Shown here one piece after another: positions 50,994 to 61,651 of a stretch of 64,000 nucleotides of DNA; the stretch's first letter is position 1; every line of letters begins with the position of its first letter. The stretch covers positions 3,799,833 to 3,863,832 of the forward strand of contig NW_006917094.1 in assembly GCF_000516985.1 (NCBI RefSeq). The letters are read 5' to 3'. Both the position numbers and the translations under genes were made by a program. Below the pieces are notes generated by a model. It was not told the origin of the DNA. It worked only from the letters and a program-made list of their open reading frames with translations, and ran no database searches. The stretch comes from Pestalotiopsis fici W106-1 (Eukaryota > Ascomycota > Sordariomycetes > Amphisphaeriales > Sporocadaceae).

Positions 50994-51596
50994 CTTGAAA
51001 AGTCGCCTGGCAGAAGTCTCAGACTTTGAGTGCACATGGTGATGGTCTCGGTTGGCACAATTTGCATTTGAAGGTTGACGGATATGTTTGCTCCCTACAC
51101 GGCCGTAGAAACCCTGATATTTGATGCGTTGATGCGTAGATAGAAGAAGAAGCATCAGTGGCAAGATATTGTTTCTCGGGCTAATGCTAAAAAGAGGATC
51201 CACATCGTAAACAACTTCTACATTGACTTTCGTTGCAATTCGACCTGCCAATGACAGCAGTGTGTCCTCCATAGTCCTAACTCATAGACCAAACCAAATT
51301 GATGCTCCAATGAACACTGATGCTTTTTACTTCATGCTGTATGCTATAAGTGTCATCACGTCATATTCATATATATATATATCCGCGTGAAAGAAAATCA
51401 ATTACGTGGTGCCCCTAGGGAGCTCATAGTAGAATCCTGGCTAAGTGTATATCCGCAACTTTTTTTTTCTCGTCCTTTAAATGAAAACGCCCACGCCTTT
51501 TGCTTTTTTTCTTCGAAACCACTCACTTCAACTTCCCATAGAAGTAGCTTTTACTTTTTTTNTTTTTTTTTTTTTAACTATCCGAGAAATCATGCT
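50994..51596. other. Intergenic region between convergent genes, with a T-run and ambiguous base
   Basis: Joint 3' region of the epimerase and DAHP synthase genes. It has a short AT repeat (about 51369-51382) and a long T-run (about 51555-51575) containing the only N of the window, at 51562. Confidence 0.6.
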
Positions 51597-53104
51597 TTAT
51601 TGCTGGTCCTGGACCGTGCCGTCTACCTTTCTCTCCTCAAGGTAGTGGTCCGCAACGAGGAAGGCCATCTCGAGGGCCTGCTTCTCGTTTAGTCGCGGGT
51701 CACAGTGGCTGGTGTAGTTGGTCGACAGGTCGCCCTCGTCGAGGTTCTGGCTGCCGCCCATGCACTCGGTGACGGCGTCACCCGTGAGCTCGAGGTGCAT
51801 GCCGCCTAGGTAGCTGCCCTCCTCCTTGTGGACGGCCAGCGTCTCCTGCAGCTCGCTAAAGATGTCGTCGAAGCGGCGCGTCTTGATACCCGAGCTGACG
51901 GAGCGCGTGTTGCCGTGCATGGGGTCGCACTGCCAGATGACGGTGCCGCGGTACTCGCTGCTCTCGACGGCGCGAATGTGCGCCGGCAGCAGCTCGCGCA
52001 CCTTGGCGGCGCCGTAGCGCGTAATGAGCGTCACCTTGCCGACCTCGCGGGACGGGTTGATGGTGCGCAGGAGCTCCAGCAGGTCCGACGTGGGCGTCGT
52101 GGGGCCGACCTTGACGCCAATGGGGTTGGCGATGCCGCGGATGAACTCGACGTGGGCGTGGTCAATCTGGCGCGTGCGGTCGCCGATCCAGATAAAATGT
52201 GCCGAGGTGTCGTAGTACTCAAACTTTTGCGTCTCGCCCTCGGCCGGGTACCGCGGGACGGCCAGCAGCCGGGTGAGGCTCTGCTCGTACTCGAGCAGGA
52301 GGCCTTCGTGACTGGTATAAATGTCCACCGTCTCGAGGTTCCTGGCCTTGTCGGCGCCAATGGTGCGCATGAAGCGGAGGGCCTCGGTGAGGAAGCCGAC
52401 GGACTCGGAGTACTTGGCCTTGAGCCTCTCGTCCTGAACGTGGCCGAGCTCCCAATTCATAGGCCGGTGCAAATCAGCGATGCCGGAAGAGATTGCTGCC
52501 CTGATGCAGTTCAGCGTTGCTGCCGAGTAGCTGTAGGCCCTGGACATAGTGTCAGTACGGTAGGTTTCTTATGTATTAGAGAGGGAACAGTTGATCCATA
52601 CTTGACTAGTCTCTGAGGGTCCAACTCTCTCTCGCTGAGGTCGAATCCGTTCAGAATGTCTCCTCTGAAGGACGGCACCTGCTTTCCGTCGACTGTCTCC
52701 ATGGGGCTGGACCTGGGTTTGGCATACTGGCCAGCCATGCGTCCAATTCTCACGACCTTTCTGTTGGTACCTCGAATCAACACCAGACTCATTTGCAGCA
52801 GGAGCTTCAGCTTGGACTCAATGGCATCCTGGCGGCAGTAATCGAAGAGCTCGGCACAGTCACCACCTTGCAGCAGAAAGGCTTTTCCCTCGGCGACTTC
52901 CTTAAGCGACTGCTTGAGCTTCTCAATCTCGTGGGGGTGAACGATCGGGGGCAGCTGATCAAGCTCGGCTGTTGCCTTGTGCAATGCCTTGATGTCCGGG
53001 TACTCGGGACATTGTTTGATGGGCTTGGATCTCCAGGAATCGGGCTTCCAGTTGTCGGCTGTGTTGATGGGTATGTTTGTCTGCACACCGTTTACGGACG
53101 CCAT
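51597..53104 (-). CDS. 3-deoxy-7-phosphoheptulonate (DAHP) synthase, class II
   Basis: The model is complement(51597..52539, 52602..53104), 481 aa, one 62-bp intron with a TACTGAC branch site. It condenses phosphoenolpyruvate and erythrose 4-phosphate, the first step of the shikimate pathway to aromatic amino acids. It is of the plant/mycobacterial class II type, unlike the yeast ARO3/ARO4 type. Motifs: G-G-D-C-A-E with metal ligand Cys83, R-I-G-R-M-A-G-Q-Y-A-K-P-R substrate loop near 119-131, D-P-M-H-G-N with a metal His, H-L-E-L-T-G with a metal Glu, and H-C-D-P-R-L (446-451) with metal Asp448. All key residues are present. The nearest CPC1/GCN4-type site lies about 440 bp upstream. Confidence 0.96.
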
Positions 53105-53969
53105 TTTTTTGGTGACTGTTCTTGTGGGTGTGGCAGAAGTGGCGATACACTAAAGAGTATGTGGGATTTCAAGATGAGAAGGCAATTCTGCCTAGTTTGC
53201 GTTTGTTCTTTGAGGAAAGAAACGTTTGCAAAATCCTGGACCGATCAATGGCTGGGAAAGACAGTTGAATATATGCAAAGTAGGGAGCAATGTCTGGTTC
53301 AGGATGTGGGAAAAAAAAAAAAAAAAAAAAGAGAGCGTCAATGGTTTCGGAGAATATCAACAGAAAAGGTGGCCTGAATTTATACGAATCTCAGAATGGC
53401 TTGGAGGTACAATCACAAACGAACTTGATCTCCTCGGTGTATAAATCAACGGTGAATGGAGAAATATTTTGTGTGTGACAGGACAGAATATCGGACGCAA
53501 ACAATTGATGTGTGACGACGACCTTTTCATATAACAAACAAGATGAGTCAACGGTCGTGTATCGGTAAAATGACATGAGAGTATAAAATACCTTATTGCA
53601 CATCTACCCACAGATTGTGTCATGCACCCACTGAAGACCACCGTAAAAGGGTCCCTGTCCCAGCTCGAGTGCGCCGTAAGTCTGGTGCTCTCTGGGACGC
53701 GTAAAGCCAAGGGTGACCCCGCCAAGGCTAGTAAGCTACCCGTACCTTACCTAACATGCACCACAGTAAGCCCCACTACGGGACGATCAAGCTGCTTGGA
53801 TGCCACACCTTTTGCTCGAGCTTCACCACCACCTTTACGTATACTTACACGCCACGAACTTCATCAGCAACCGCTCAGCGAACCAACAGTAACCCGTCTT
53901 ACGAAAGATCCTGGCATATCCTCACTCGGACACCACATACGACCCTGACGTCCATCTCGAGTCCACGCA
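53105..53969. promoter_or_regulatory. Bidirectional promoter of DAHP synthase and HYPK-like gene
   Basis: The two genes are divergent, 865 bp apart. The region includes an A20 run at 53311-53330 and a perfect TGAGTCA at 53544-53550. Confidence 0.65.
53544..53550. promoter_or_regulatory. CPC1/GCN4-type site (TGAGTCA)
   Basis: A perfect palindromic-core TGASTCA match lies about 440 bp upstream of the DAHP synthase start. In fungi this site mediates cross-pathway amino-acid control by CPC1/Gcn4, which commonly induces aromatic biosynthesis genes. A seven-base match can occur by chance, so function is inferred from the neighbour. Confidence 0.5.
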
Positions 53970-54424
53970 ATGGCTGAACCCCAACCCCCCAATGTCGTTG
54001 AGGGTGCCACGACTGGCGATGTCGAGGACGAGGTCCAGGCCAAGGCCAAGTCGGCAGAGGATCGAAAAGCGGCTGCCGCCATGTCGAGACTCGACGCCAA
54101 CGACGAGGGGTCCAGCTCAGCACAGGTAGACCAAGATGCGGCCAAGAAGGCGATGCAATCATTGGGCGGTGCTGCAGCAACCAAGACAGAGGTTAAGAAG
54201 GTTAAGGTCGATGCGGCCGATGTCGCGCTGCTGGTATGTCCCAACATGGAATTATGATCAAACGTCCTGAATAAATGCAAGACAATGCACGGATATAGAG
54301 ACTAACATTGGTGGTTTACCAGGTCAATGAGTTGGACCTCACTAAGGTCAAGGCCACCGAACTGCTAAAGGCCCACGAGGGAGACGCCGTGAAAGCAATG
54401 AGGGCTTTCATCTCAGCGCCCTGA
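53970..54424 (+). CDS. HYPK-like NatA cofactor with C-terminal UBA-like domain
   Basis: The model joins 53970..54233 and 54323..54424 (121 aa, 89-bp intron). The C-terminal about 45 residues (V-D-A-A-D-V-A-L-L-V-N-E-L-D-L, then A-T-E-L-L-K-A-H-E-G-D-A-V-K-A-M) match the three-helix UBA-like domain shared by HYPK and NAC-alpha. HYPK binds and tunes the NatA N-terminal acetyltransferase on ribosomes. The N-terminal part is acidic, Ala rich and disordered, with a helix around residues 55-75 like the NatA-binding helix. There is no NAC domain, which rules out NAC-alpha itself. The intron splits the UBA domain. Confidence 0.85.
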
Positions 54425-54733
54425 GAACTTGTACAACCGCTATGAGACTTTACCGGTAGTCCTAGATTAAGCCAGACAAATTATCGATGATGCCCACCTG
54501 TTCGAGGTCAGCAAAGCTCTGCTCTATGGCTGGAATTCAGTACCGCTAGCCAGTATTCCACACCCTGACAGGACATGTCAGATCAGATGAGGCAACAGCA
54601 TGGTGGATTAGCAACATCTGCCAAGGGGACCCTTAACCTGAGGTTCTAAGAAATGTATTTCTAAAACTCGTGTGCTCTTGATTCGGGTATCATCTACGTG
54701 TATGAGAAAAGGAATTCTGACGTCTAGATAGTC
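54425..54733. other. Short convergent intergenic region
   Basis: 309 bp between the 3' ends of the HYPK-like gene and the secreted glycoprotein gene. Nothing else seen. Confidence 0.6.
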
Positions 54734-56899
54734 TTAAGATCGCATAAAATGCGTTGCTTTGGCACACGTTGGCTCCCATAATTCTGTTTCGTCTCCCATG
54801 AACCACGAGCCACCGCCCCTGGGTCGATTTCGGTCCGGACCTCCACCCGGTGGACTGGGGCCCCGATGAGGTGGACCGCCATACGGGCCGTAACCACCAT
54901 AGCCGCCGTGTGGTGGATAATGTGGACCCGGGAATGTCCCGTTGCCTCTTCGAGGGGGACGAGGTCCTCCAGGGCCTCCCAATGCCATCAACGGCCACAT
55001 TGGAATATAGCAGCGCTCGTCCCATTGGCAGACTTCAGAGCACCCTGTGAACTCATCTTCCCAGCCCAACCAGGCCATGAGCTCTTGGAGGCCATCGTTC
55101 CAGGTGCGAGCAACCTGTGTGTAGCGTTCCTGGAATACCGCGGGCGAAGGCAAGTTTCTATCAGCTTTATTGAAGTCTTCAGCCCAGAGACCCTCGATCT
55201 GGAAACCAATGGTCAACAAGACGGAACATATTGCACCATAAGTTTCTTCGATGGCCCAGCGCAGATCCTCCTCTTCGGGAGTGAGCTCGAAGCCTTCAAT
55301 GGGAGCTAATAAACGAGTATATCGGTAACGACACCGTGCATAAGTCTGGGAGTATAGTCGAGACTCAACTGTCCAATCGCTCGAGTCAGAAGACGATGGG
55401 TACTCGAGAAATGCGACATAAAAGGAATGACTTTGAGCTCGCATAGTGGACATCCACGACTCGATGGCCGTCTCATTGTCTGCATGCTGAGAGAACGAGT
55501 CCAAAAGTTGTGTCATTTCTTTGAGGTGGATTCCAGTGTTCTGGGTTATTTCATTGCTGATGTAGACCCAATCAGCCCCCGAGCAGTCATTGCTGCCCTT
55601 TAGCAAGTTCTTCAAGGCATGCTGAGAGTTGTTGCGCATCAACAGAGCCTCTTCGCTTGTTACGTCTCCGAGATGGTGGTAGCGTCGACGTCTTCTCAGG
55701 TCAGCTAGGCCCGTTGTTCTATTTCCCTCTGGGCCTTCACCTTTCCAGTATCCCTGGGCCGTCAAGTTGTATAGCTCTTGCTCTCCCTCGGCCCGGACGC
55801 GGGTCAAGTTGGCGAATCGTGGTGAGTAGTATGACATGATGCCACAGTTGCTAGCTTTTGCCCGTACCTCGCCAAGACCAGGGCCCTGTCTCGACTTCCC
55901 GTAATGGTATGTAGCGCTGGAGAACCAGCCCCAGCCCTGTGACCTGAGAAATGGTTCTCGGTCAATCTCCCATCGCCAGTTTGGTGGTCTCGGCGGGTCT
56001 GTGGGATCTGTCGAATGATCGGTTCGGGTTGGCAACGGCGGCAGGGGATAGTATGAACTTTCCTGCGACTCTGCTTTCCTGGCAGCTATCCGATCATTAT
56101 CTTTTTCCTTGGGGAGTTGAGGCGCCGTGACGTTGAGGTGTGTCAGAAGCCGAAGGCTCGGACTTGTGAAATCACACCAAATCATCTCGAAGCCGGCATT
56201 CATTCGAATGATACCCTCATAACCCCATCCATCTCCTCTGAGTCCAGCCGACTCGAGCCAGTCGCAGAGCCCGGTAGCACGGGCGTATTCAAGGTACAGT
56301 CCCCAGCCGTCGTGAGGCGGACCCGAGATGTTACCAAATACGTGAAGCATCTGCGTATCCATTTGCCCCATACCCATCAGTGTGGCCGACTCGCCGTCAA
56401 AGTATAATGCCTTGACAGGCTTGGTCGTCTGATAGGTAAGCATGTGGGAGTTTCTTGTGCTCCCCATGATTCCATACGACATTTCTCTGTGTAATTTGTG
56501 TTAGCACTCGAATAATCATATCATAATTCTTGTTTCCAGGACAAGAAGATGGGCGAGGCCCTACATGTCAAAGGCAAGCCATTCTGGACTGGGAGGTTGA
56601 TCGCCATCTAACCGGCCGTGGTAGAATAGAGTGTAAGCCGGAATCTCGCACGGCACAATATTGTGACCGTTGGGGAAGAATGTATTTCCCCATTGTTGCA
56701 ACAGTGACGAGACAGATGAGAACAGGTATGGTGCCGTGGAAGAAAAATTGAGCCTCCATGCAGATGCAGATGCGGCAAAGTTGTCGGTTGTTCCCTGCGA
56801 TGCATCATTGCCTAGTAGCGGTTTCTGCTCTGTAGCCGCGACGGACTCTAGTAATAGTAGAGTTGCAAACGCAGCTCCACATTGTTTGATTGCCCACAT
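54734..56899 (-). CDS. Secreted N-glycosylated protein of unknown function
   Basis: The model is complement(54734..56486, 56565..56899), 695 aa, one 78-bp intron (GTAGGG donor, GCTAAC branch, ACACAG acceptor). The junction reads L-A-F-D-I-E-M-S-Y-G-I and is in frame. The N terminus is a clear signal peptide: a short basic start, the hydrophobic core A-F-A-T-L-L-L-L, and cleavage after about residue 22 (V-A-A). More than six N-x-S/T sequons and paired cysteines indicate an extracellular or vacuolar glycoprotein. Motifs such as Y-F-D-G-E-S-A and G-M-G-Q-M-D-T-Q look conserved. The last about 90 residues are Pro/Gly rich (G-G-Y-G-G-Y-G-P-Y). I recall uncharacterised homologues in other Sordariomycetes but no known activity. 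No transmembrane helix beyond the signal is obvious. Confidence 0.85.
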
Positions 56900-57921
56900 C
56901 TTGGCATGGCATATACTTGTTTAAATGAGAATGTATAATAAAAGATCCAACCAGTGGATAACTTTTTGATTTTCGTAGAAGAGGGAAGGGATTCTTCATC
57001 CTCAGCCTGAAGCAAGCGATAAGGGAATCGAATGGGTGACGCGGCCCCCCTTGCTCTGAAGGGTAAGCGCCGAAAAGCACGAGCCACTTTTCTGGTTGGC
57101 TTGTCTTATAATCGATTATAGAATTCACGGATGACAATATATCCGTAGGGAGTTTTATTGCATGATCTGGTTATCTCTTGGTATTGATAGACTAATTATA
57201 CCTAGCTTGTACACCATAGAAAGTATCCTAGGCGGATTCGATACGGTATGAGGAAGTTCAGGCTTCTCTTCACCCATGGCTTTTCCTTCAAGATGCCCTC
57301 TCAATTCGTGATGGTCGGTATTTCATCTTGTGAAGAGTCCACACCAGATTTGATCAAGGGATATCCACGGTTTTGTATGTCTGACCCTCAGTCAGGTATA
57401 ATACCACTTGTTCCGGTCGACTCAATAGGTGAGAACCATGACAAACGGGGTCAGCAAGTCAGCTATTGACAACCCGTCTGGGTGCATCATTGACCGAACG
57501 CGAAAGTCTTGGGTGAATATTTGATAGTGTGATCGTTCGAACCAGTAACGTCGTACCATAGCCTATCTTTTTGGAAAACTTATGCCACTTGCGGTATTAT
57601 GCCAAACAAGGCACTCGAGTTATAGTGATATACCGACCCCTTTGTTTCTAGGCCAGCGCGCTAGCAAATGAGTCCCCTACTAACGAATATTGCTAGTGAA
57701 TCGTCGAGGTTGACGGAGTTGTGTAGATTTGCTGACGGATTAATCGGGCGGGTGAACTTTCCTGGGGTTTCTTTCTTTGATCTGTACGTCAGAGGGTATC
57801 TTAGGGTTGTCTTGGAAAATCGAGGTACACGGCTTCGTCGGTTCATAGCGGGATTTCCTTCCAGGACCTTGTCGGTATGACTACGGCGAAGTTTTTTTTT
57901 TTGCCATACATCTATTCCACC
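56900..57921. other. Intergenic region upstream of the secreted-protein gene
   Basis: 1.0 kb between two minus-strand genes, presumably promoter of the secreted-protein gene and 3' UTR of VPS28. No gene recognised. Confidence 0.5.
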
Positions 57922-58688
57922 TCAAGTAAGGACATTCTTGAATCCCATGTATGCAGAGTTGATATCCGACTCCAACTCTCGAGATTGCTCTTCGCTCAGC
58001 TCTTCTGTAGCTTTCATTTGGTTCAACGTGATCAGCCATTGGATAATCTTGCCCCGATTTTCAAAATCTCGATCCGTAACTTTATTGACGCTTTGGATAA
58101 CGTCGGTTAAGAGAGGGTGAAGTTGATCCTTGGCAAGCAGGCCTAACCGTAGGGCGTCTAGGAATGTAATGAACTCCTGCGTAGCCTCAAGGATGAGAGC
58201 GCCAGATTTGTTGCTGGTACTGGCAGCGGGCGCCGGAGCAGCACCGGCTGAAGCGTCCACGGCGGTCGCCGGCATACCAACCTTCAGACGTTCTGTTGCC
58301 CTTGGCACTTCCAAGTCCCACTCGGCCTTGAACTCCTCTAGGCCGACGAAGCGCTTGGCTACGGTCTCATCTGCGAGTATGGACTTGTACTGCTTAAGCG
58401 AGCGCTCGCATATTTCTGTGTAGTCGGCCTCGGGAATTGCATCTTTAAGAAATGCCTTCTCGAGCTCATCGAGTGTGATGATAATGGAGAATATCTCAGC
58501 TAGTGAGTCTTGCAGATCCCGTTCGGCTCGGGTCTCTGCCAGCTTGACTTCCTGTATACGTGTGAGCCTTCTACCAGCCCACCCAAGATCAAAAGTGCTT
58601 TTACCTCGTCCAAGTCAATGGTGGCTGATAGGTTTGAATTTGGCACATAACTATGAGGGGTTGGAGCATATGCTTGTCGCGAAATCAT
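57922..58688 (-). CDS. VPS28: ESCRT-I subunit Vps28
   Basis: The model is complement(57922..58551, 58605..58688), 237 aa, one 53-bp intron. Vps28 links ESCRT-I (Vps23, Vps37, Mvb12) to ESCRT-II at endosomes, for sorting ubiquitinated cargo into multivesicular bodies. In fungi it also feeds the PalA/Rim20 pH pathway. The N terminus Y-A-P-T-P-H-S-Y-V-P-N-S is diagnostic. The core helices include I-I-I-T-L-D-E-L-E-K-A-F, A-D-Y-T-E-I-C-E-R-S-L-K-Q-Y and F-K-A-E-W-D-L. The C-terminal four-helix domain starts near residue 145 after an Ala/Ser-rich linker. The length is normal. Confidence 0.95.
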
Positions 58689-59121
58689 GTTGTCTTTATG
58701 GGGATTTTCTTGTGCTACAAGTATCGAAATCGAAATGGGTTTCTTGAATGCGTGATTCCTTCAATATGGTAGCAGTGGATGAATACGCGTGAATATTGTA
58801 ATGTTGCTCGCAGTAGTTGTACAGTCCCAAAGGGTTCCCCGTGTGAAATGGCTGGAGACCATGTGCATCAATTGGAGAGGGACCATGGTGGGGTGCCTTC
58901 AGGGAGCGGGTCCGGGTCTGGGTACGTACTGCAGCTAAGGTAATCGTGGTCTAGATGATATGGAACGATAACGATAAGCCCAAAATTTTTGAACTTTTCT
59001 TGGGCAAGCCGCAGACAATTGGAGAGAGCCCAGTCCAACTTTCAGAGGGGCTCTTCACTCTCTCATATTGCAACACCATTTTGAGATTGCCCGCCACTGC
59101 AGCTAGCAGTCGATTTTTAAA
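58689..59121. promoter_or_regulatory. Bidirectional promoter of VPS28 and NOC2
   Basis: 433 bp separate the two divergent start codons, so the promoters overlap. No specific factor site is claimed. Confidence 0.6.
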
Positions 59122-61485
59122 ATGGCCGGCGCAAAGAAGAACTTCAAGGCGACCAAAAAGTTCGAGTCAAAACATCTCAAGGGTGTTTTGGACCAGAGAA
59201 AAGCTGCTGCAAAGATCAAGCAGCGCCAGCAGGTCAAGAACAAGAAGCAGTCCAGGCGCGCCAGCGATGCCGAGTTCATCAAGGGCCCTGCCGAGGGCGA
59301 AGCGCCCAAGAATGCCAAGGGCAAGTCCACAACTGCAAATGTCGGCGAGATGAGTGTCGACGACTTTTTTGGCGGTGGTTTCGAGATTATCGACAAGAAG
59401 CAACCAGGAAAGAAGGCCTCCAAGAAGCTGGGCAAGCGAAAGCGGGACGAACCTGCAGAGGAGGACGATGAGAGCGGCTCCGAGCTTCCCTCGGAAGACG
59501 AAAAACCAGCCGACGACGACAGTGACGATTCCGGTGACGAAGACGAGGACCAAGATGTTGGCATGAGCAAAGAAGCCATGGATGCGCTAGCAAAGGACGA
59601 TCCCGAATTCTACAAGTTCTTGCAGGAGAACGACCCGGAGGCTCTTGAGTTTGACAATGCCGATCTGGCTGAGGTTGACGAGTTGAGCGCCAGCGAAGAG
59701 GAGCAGCCCAAGAAGAAGCGGAAGAAGGAAAAGAAGGTTGCCAAAAAGGACGAGTCGGAGGACGAGGAAGAGGAAGCAGACAGTAACGAGCTGACACAGG
59801 CCATGGTTGCCAAGTGGAAGAAGTCCCTGACCGAGACCTACTCTCTGAGAGCGGCGAGACAAGTCGTTCTGGCCTTCCGATCTGCCGCACACCTCAACGA
59901 GACCGACGAGGAGAACCGGACATCCCAGCGATACACGATTTCAAGCCCGGCAGCATTCCACGATATTCTCATTGTCGCCCTGAAGCAAATTCCAGAGGTC
60001 TTGCAGCACCATGTACCCATCAAAGAGACAGCAGGAGGCAAAGTGCAAGTGCCGACAGATTCCAAGAAGTTCAAGGTTCTGTCTCTGCTGCTGAAATCTT
60101 ACACTTCAGCAATACTGCATCTGCTTGGCACCTTGTCCGATGACGCCACACTGAAGCTCACACTGGCCGCACTGGAACCTCTTGTGCCCTACCTGTTGAG
60201 TTTCAGGAAACTTCTCAAGAACCTCATCAAGACGGTGGTCGACTTCTGGAGCCAATCCACAAGCAGTGAACCTACCCGTATCACAGCCTTCCTGGTCCTA
60301 CGGAAGCTGGTTGTCGTTGGTGACAAGGGAATTCGCGAGGCCGTGCTGAAGGCCACCTACCAAGGCCTGATCTCAGGTTCGCGCGTCACCAATGCCAATA
60401 CTGTCCAGGGCATCAATTTGATGAAGAACTCGGCAGCTGAGCTTTGGGGCATTGACCAGAACATTGGATACACGACTGCCTTCAACTTCATCCGCCAACT
60501 TGCCATTCACCTGCGCAACAGCATTGTACACAACAAGAACGACGCATACCGGAATGTCTACAACTGGCAATATGTGCATTCGTTAGATTTCTGGTCCTAT
60601 GTCTTGGCAGAGCACTGTAACTCTCTTAGAGAGAGTGAGCTGGGCAAGGAATCTCAGCTCAAGCTGCTCGTCTACCCATTGGTTCAGGTAACGCTGGGAG
60701 CCATGCGACTTATCCCTACCGCAATCTACTTCCCGTTGCGCTTCCACTTGACACGGTCACTCCTTCGTATCTCCAGATCGACTGGAACATACATCCCCTT
60801 GGCTTCTGCACTTCTGGAAGTGCTCAACTCGGCAGAAATGCGGAAGTCGCCAAAGGCAGCGACCATTAAGCCACTGGATTTCCACGTCAACTACAAAGCG
60901 CCAAAGACCTACCTTAGGACAAGAGTGTACCAAGATGGTGTTGGTGACCAAGTCGTTGAATTGTTCTCGGAGTATTTCGTGCTTTGGTCGACGAATATCG
61001 CTTTCCCAGAGTTTGCGCTGCCGGTGATTATCATGTTGAAGCGATGGCTCAAGCAATCACGAAAGAAGACTGGCGGCAACAATAACAATAAGCTTCGATC
61101 AGGCCTTGTGCTGTTGGTTCAGAAGCTCGAAGCCAATGCCAAATTCATCGAGGGCAAGCGTGCCAAGGTTGACTTTGCCCCTCGAGACAGATCGCAGGTA
61201 GATGCTTTCCTCAAGGATTTCGAGTGGGAGAAGACACCAATTGGTGCCTACGTCGTTGCTCAAAGGAAGGCCGGTACAGAAAAGGCCAGGATGCTTGAAC
61301 AGGCGCGCAAGGAAGATGAGCGAAAGCGAAAGGAGGAAGAGCAGGAGGCTCGGCACGCCAATGGCGTCGAGGATGATGATGACGATGAAGATGAAGACGT
61401 CGACATGGAAGACGAAGAAGATGAGGACGAGGACGAATCATCTGAAGACGAGGACGAGGAGGAGGATGAAGAAGATGAAGATTAG
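59122..61485 (+). CDS. NOC2: Nucleolar complex protein Noc2
   Basis: This is a single exon of 787 aa. Noc2 works with Noc1 and Noc3 in assembly and nuclear export of pre-60S ribosomes. The N-terminal 230 residues are Lys- and Asp/Glu-rich, with S-V-D-D-F-F (a conserved Noc2 motif) near residue 78 and several basic nuclear signals. The Noc2 family domain covers about 290-700 (helical repeats), with N-L-M-K-N-S-A-A-E-L-W-G-I-D near 435, Y-N-W-Q-Y-V-H-S-L-D-F-W near 480, and the K-P-L-D-F segment near 595. The tail is strongly acidic (Asp/Glu from about 750) and ends in D-E-D. The start sits at the M-A-G-A-K-K-N-F-K-A-T-K-K-F motif typical of the family. Confidence 0.97.
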   Translation: MAGAKKNFKATKKFESKHLKGVLDQRKAAAKIKQRQQVKNKKQSRRASDAEFIKGPAEGEAPKNAKGKSTTANVGEMSVDDFFGGGFEIIDKKQPGKKASKKLGKRKRDEPAEEDDESGSELPSEDEKPADDDSDDSGDEDEDQDVGMSKEAMDALAKDDPEFYKFLQENDPEALEFDNADLAEVDELSASEEEQPKKKRKKEKKVAKKDESEDEEEEADSNELTQAMVAKWKKSLTETYSLRAARQVVLAFRSAAHLNETDEENRTSQRYTISSPAAFHDILIVALKQIPEVLQHHVPIKETAGGKVQVPTDSKKFKVLSLLLKSYTSAILHLLGTLSDDATLKLTLAALEPLVPYLLSFRKLLKNLIKTVVDFWSQSTSSEPTRITAFLVLRKLVVVGDKGIREAVLKATYQGLISGSRVTNANTVQGINLMKNSAAELWGIDQNIGYTTAFNFIRQLAIHLRNSIVHNKNDAYRNVYNWQYVHSLDFWSYVLAEHCNSLRESELGKESQLKLLVYPLVQVTLGAMRLIPTAIYFPLRFHLTRSLLRISRSTGTYIPLASALLEVLNSAEMRKSPKAATIKPLDFHVNYKAPKTYLRTRVYQDGVGDQVVELFSEYFVLWSTNIAFPEFALPVIIMLKRWLKQSRKKTGGNNNNKLRSGLVLLVQKLEANAKFIEGKRAKVDFAPRDRSQVDAFLKDFEWEKTPIGAYVVAQRKAGTEKARMLEQARKEDERKRKEEEQEARHANGVEDDDDDEDEDVDMEDEEDEDEDESSEDEDEEEDEEDED

Positions 61486-61651
61486 ATTCAGGGTTTGCTT
61501 AGGAAGCGTTCCATCGACGAACTTGTAGACTATGCAGCAGACACCACTAAGTCTGGTTCGTCCGTAATTGCAATTTCATTTCAGTCACCACGGGAATAAG
61601 CGGAACATTTACCAATAGCAATGCACTACGAAACGATCAGTCAAGGACCCT

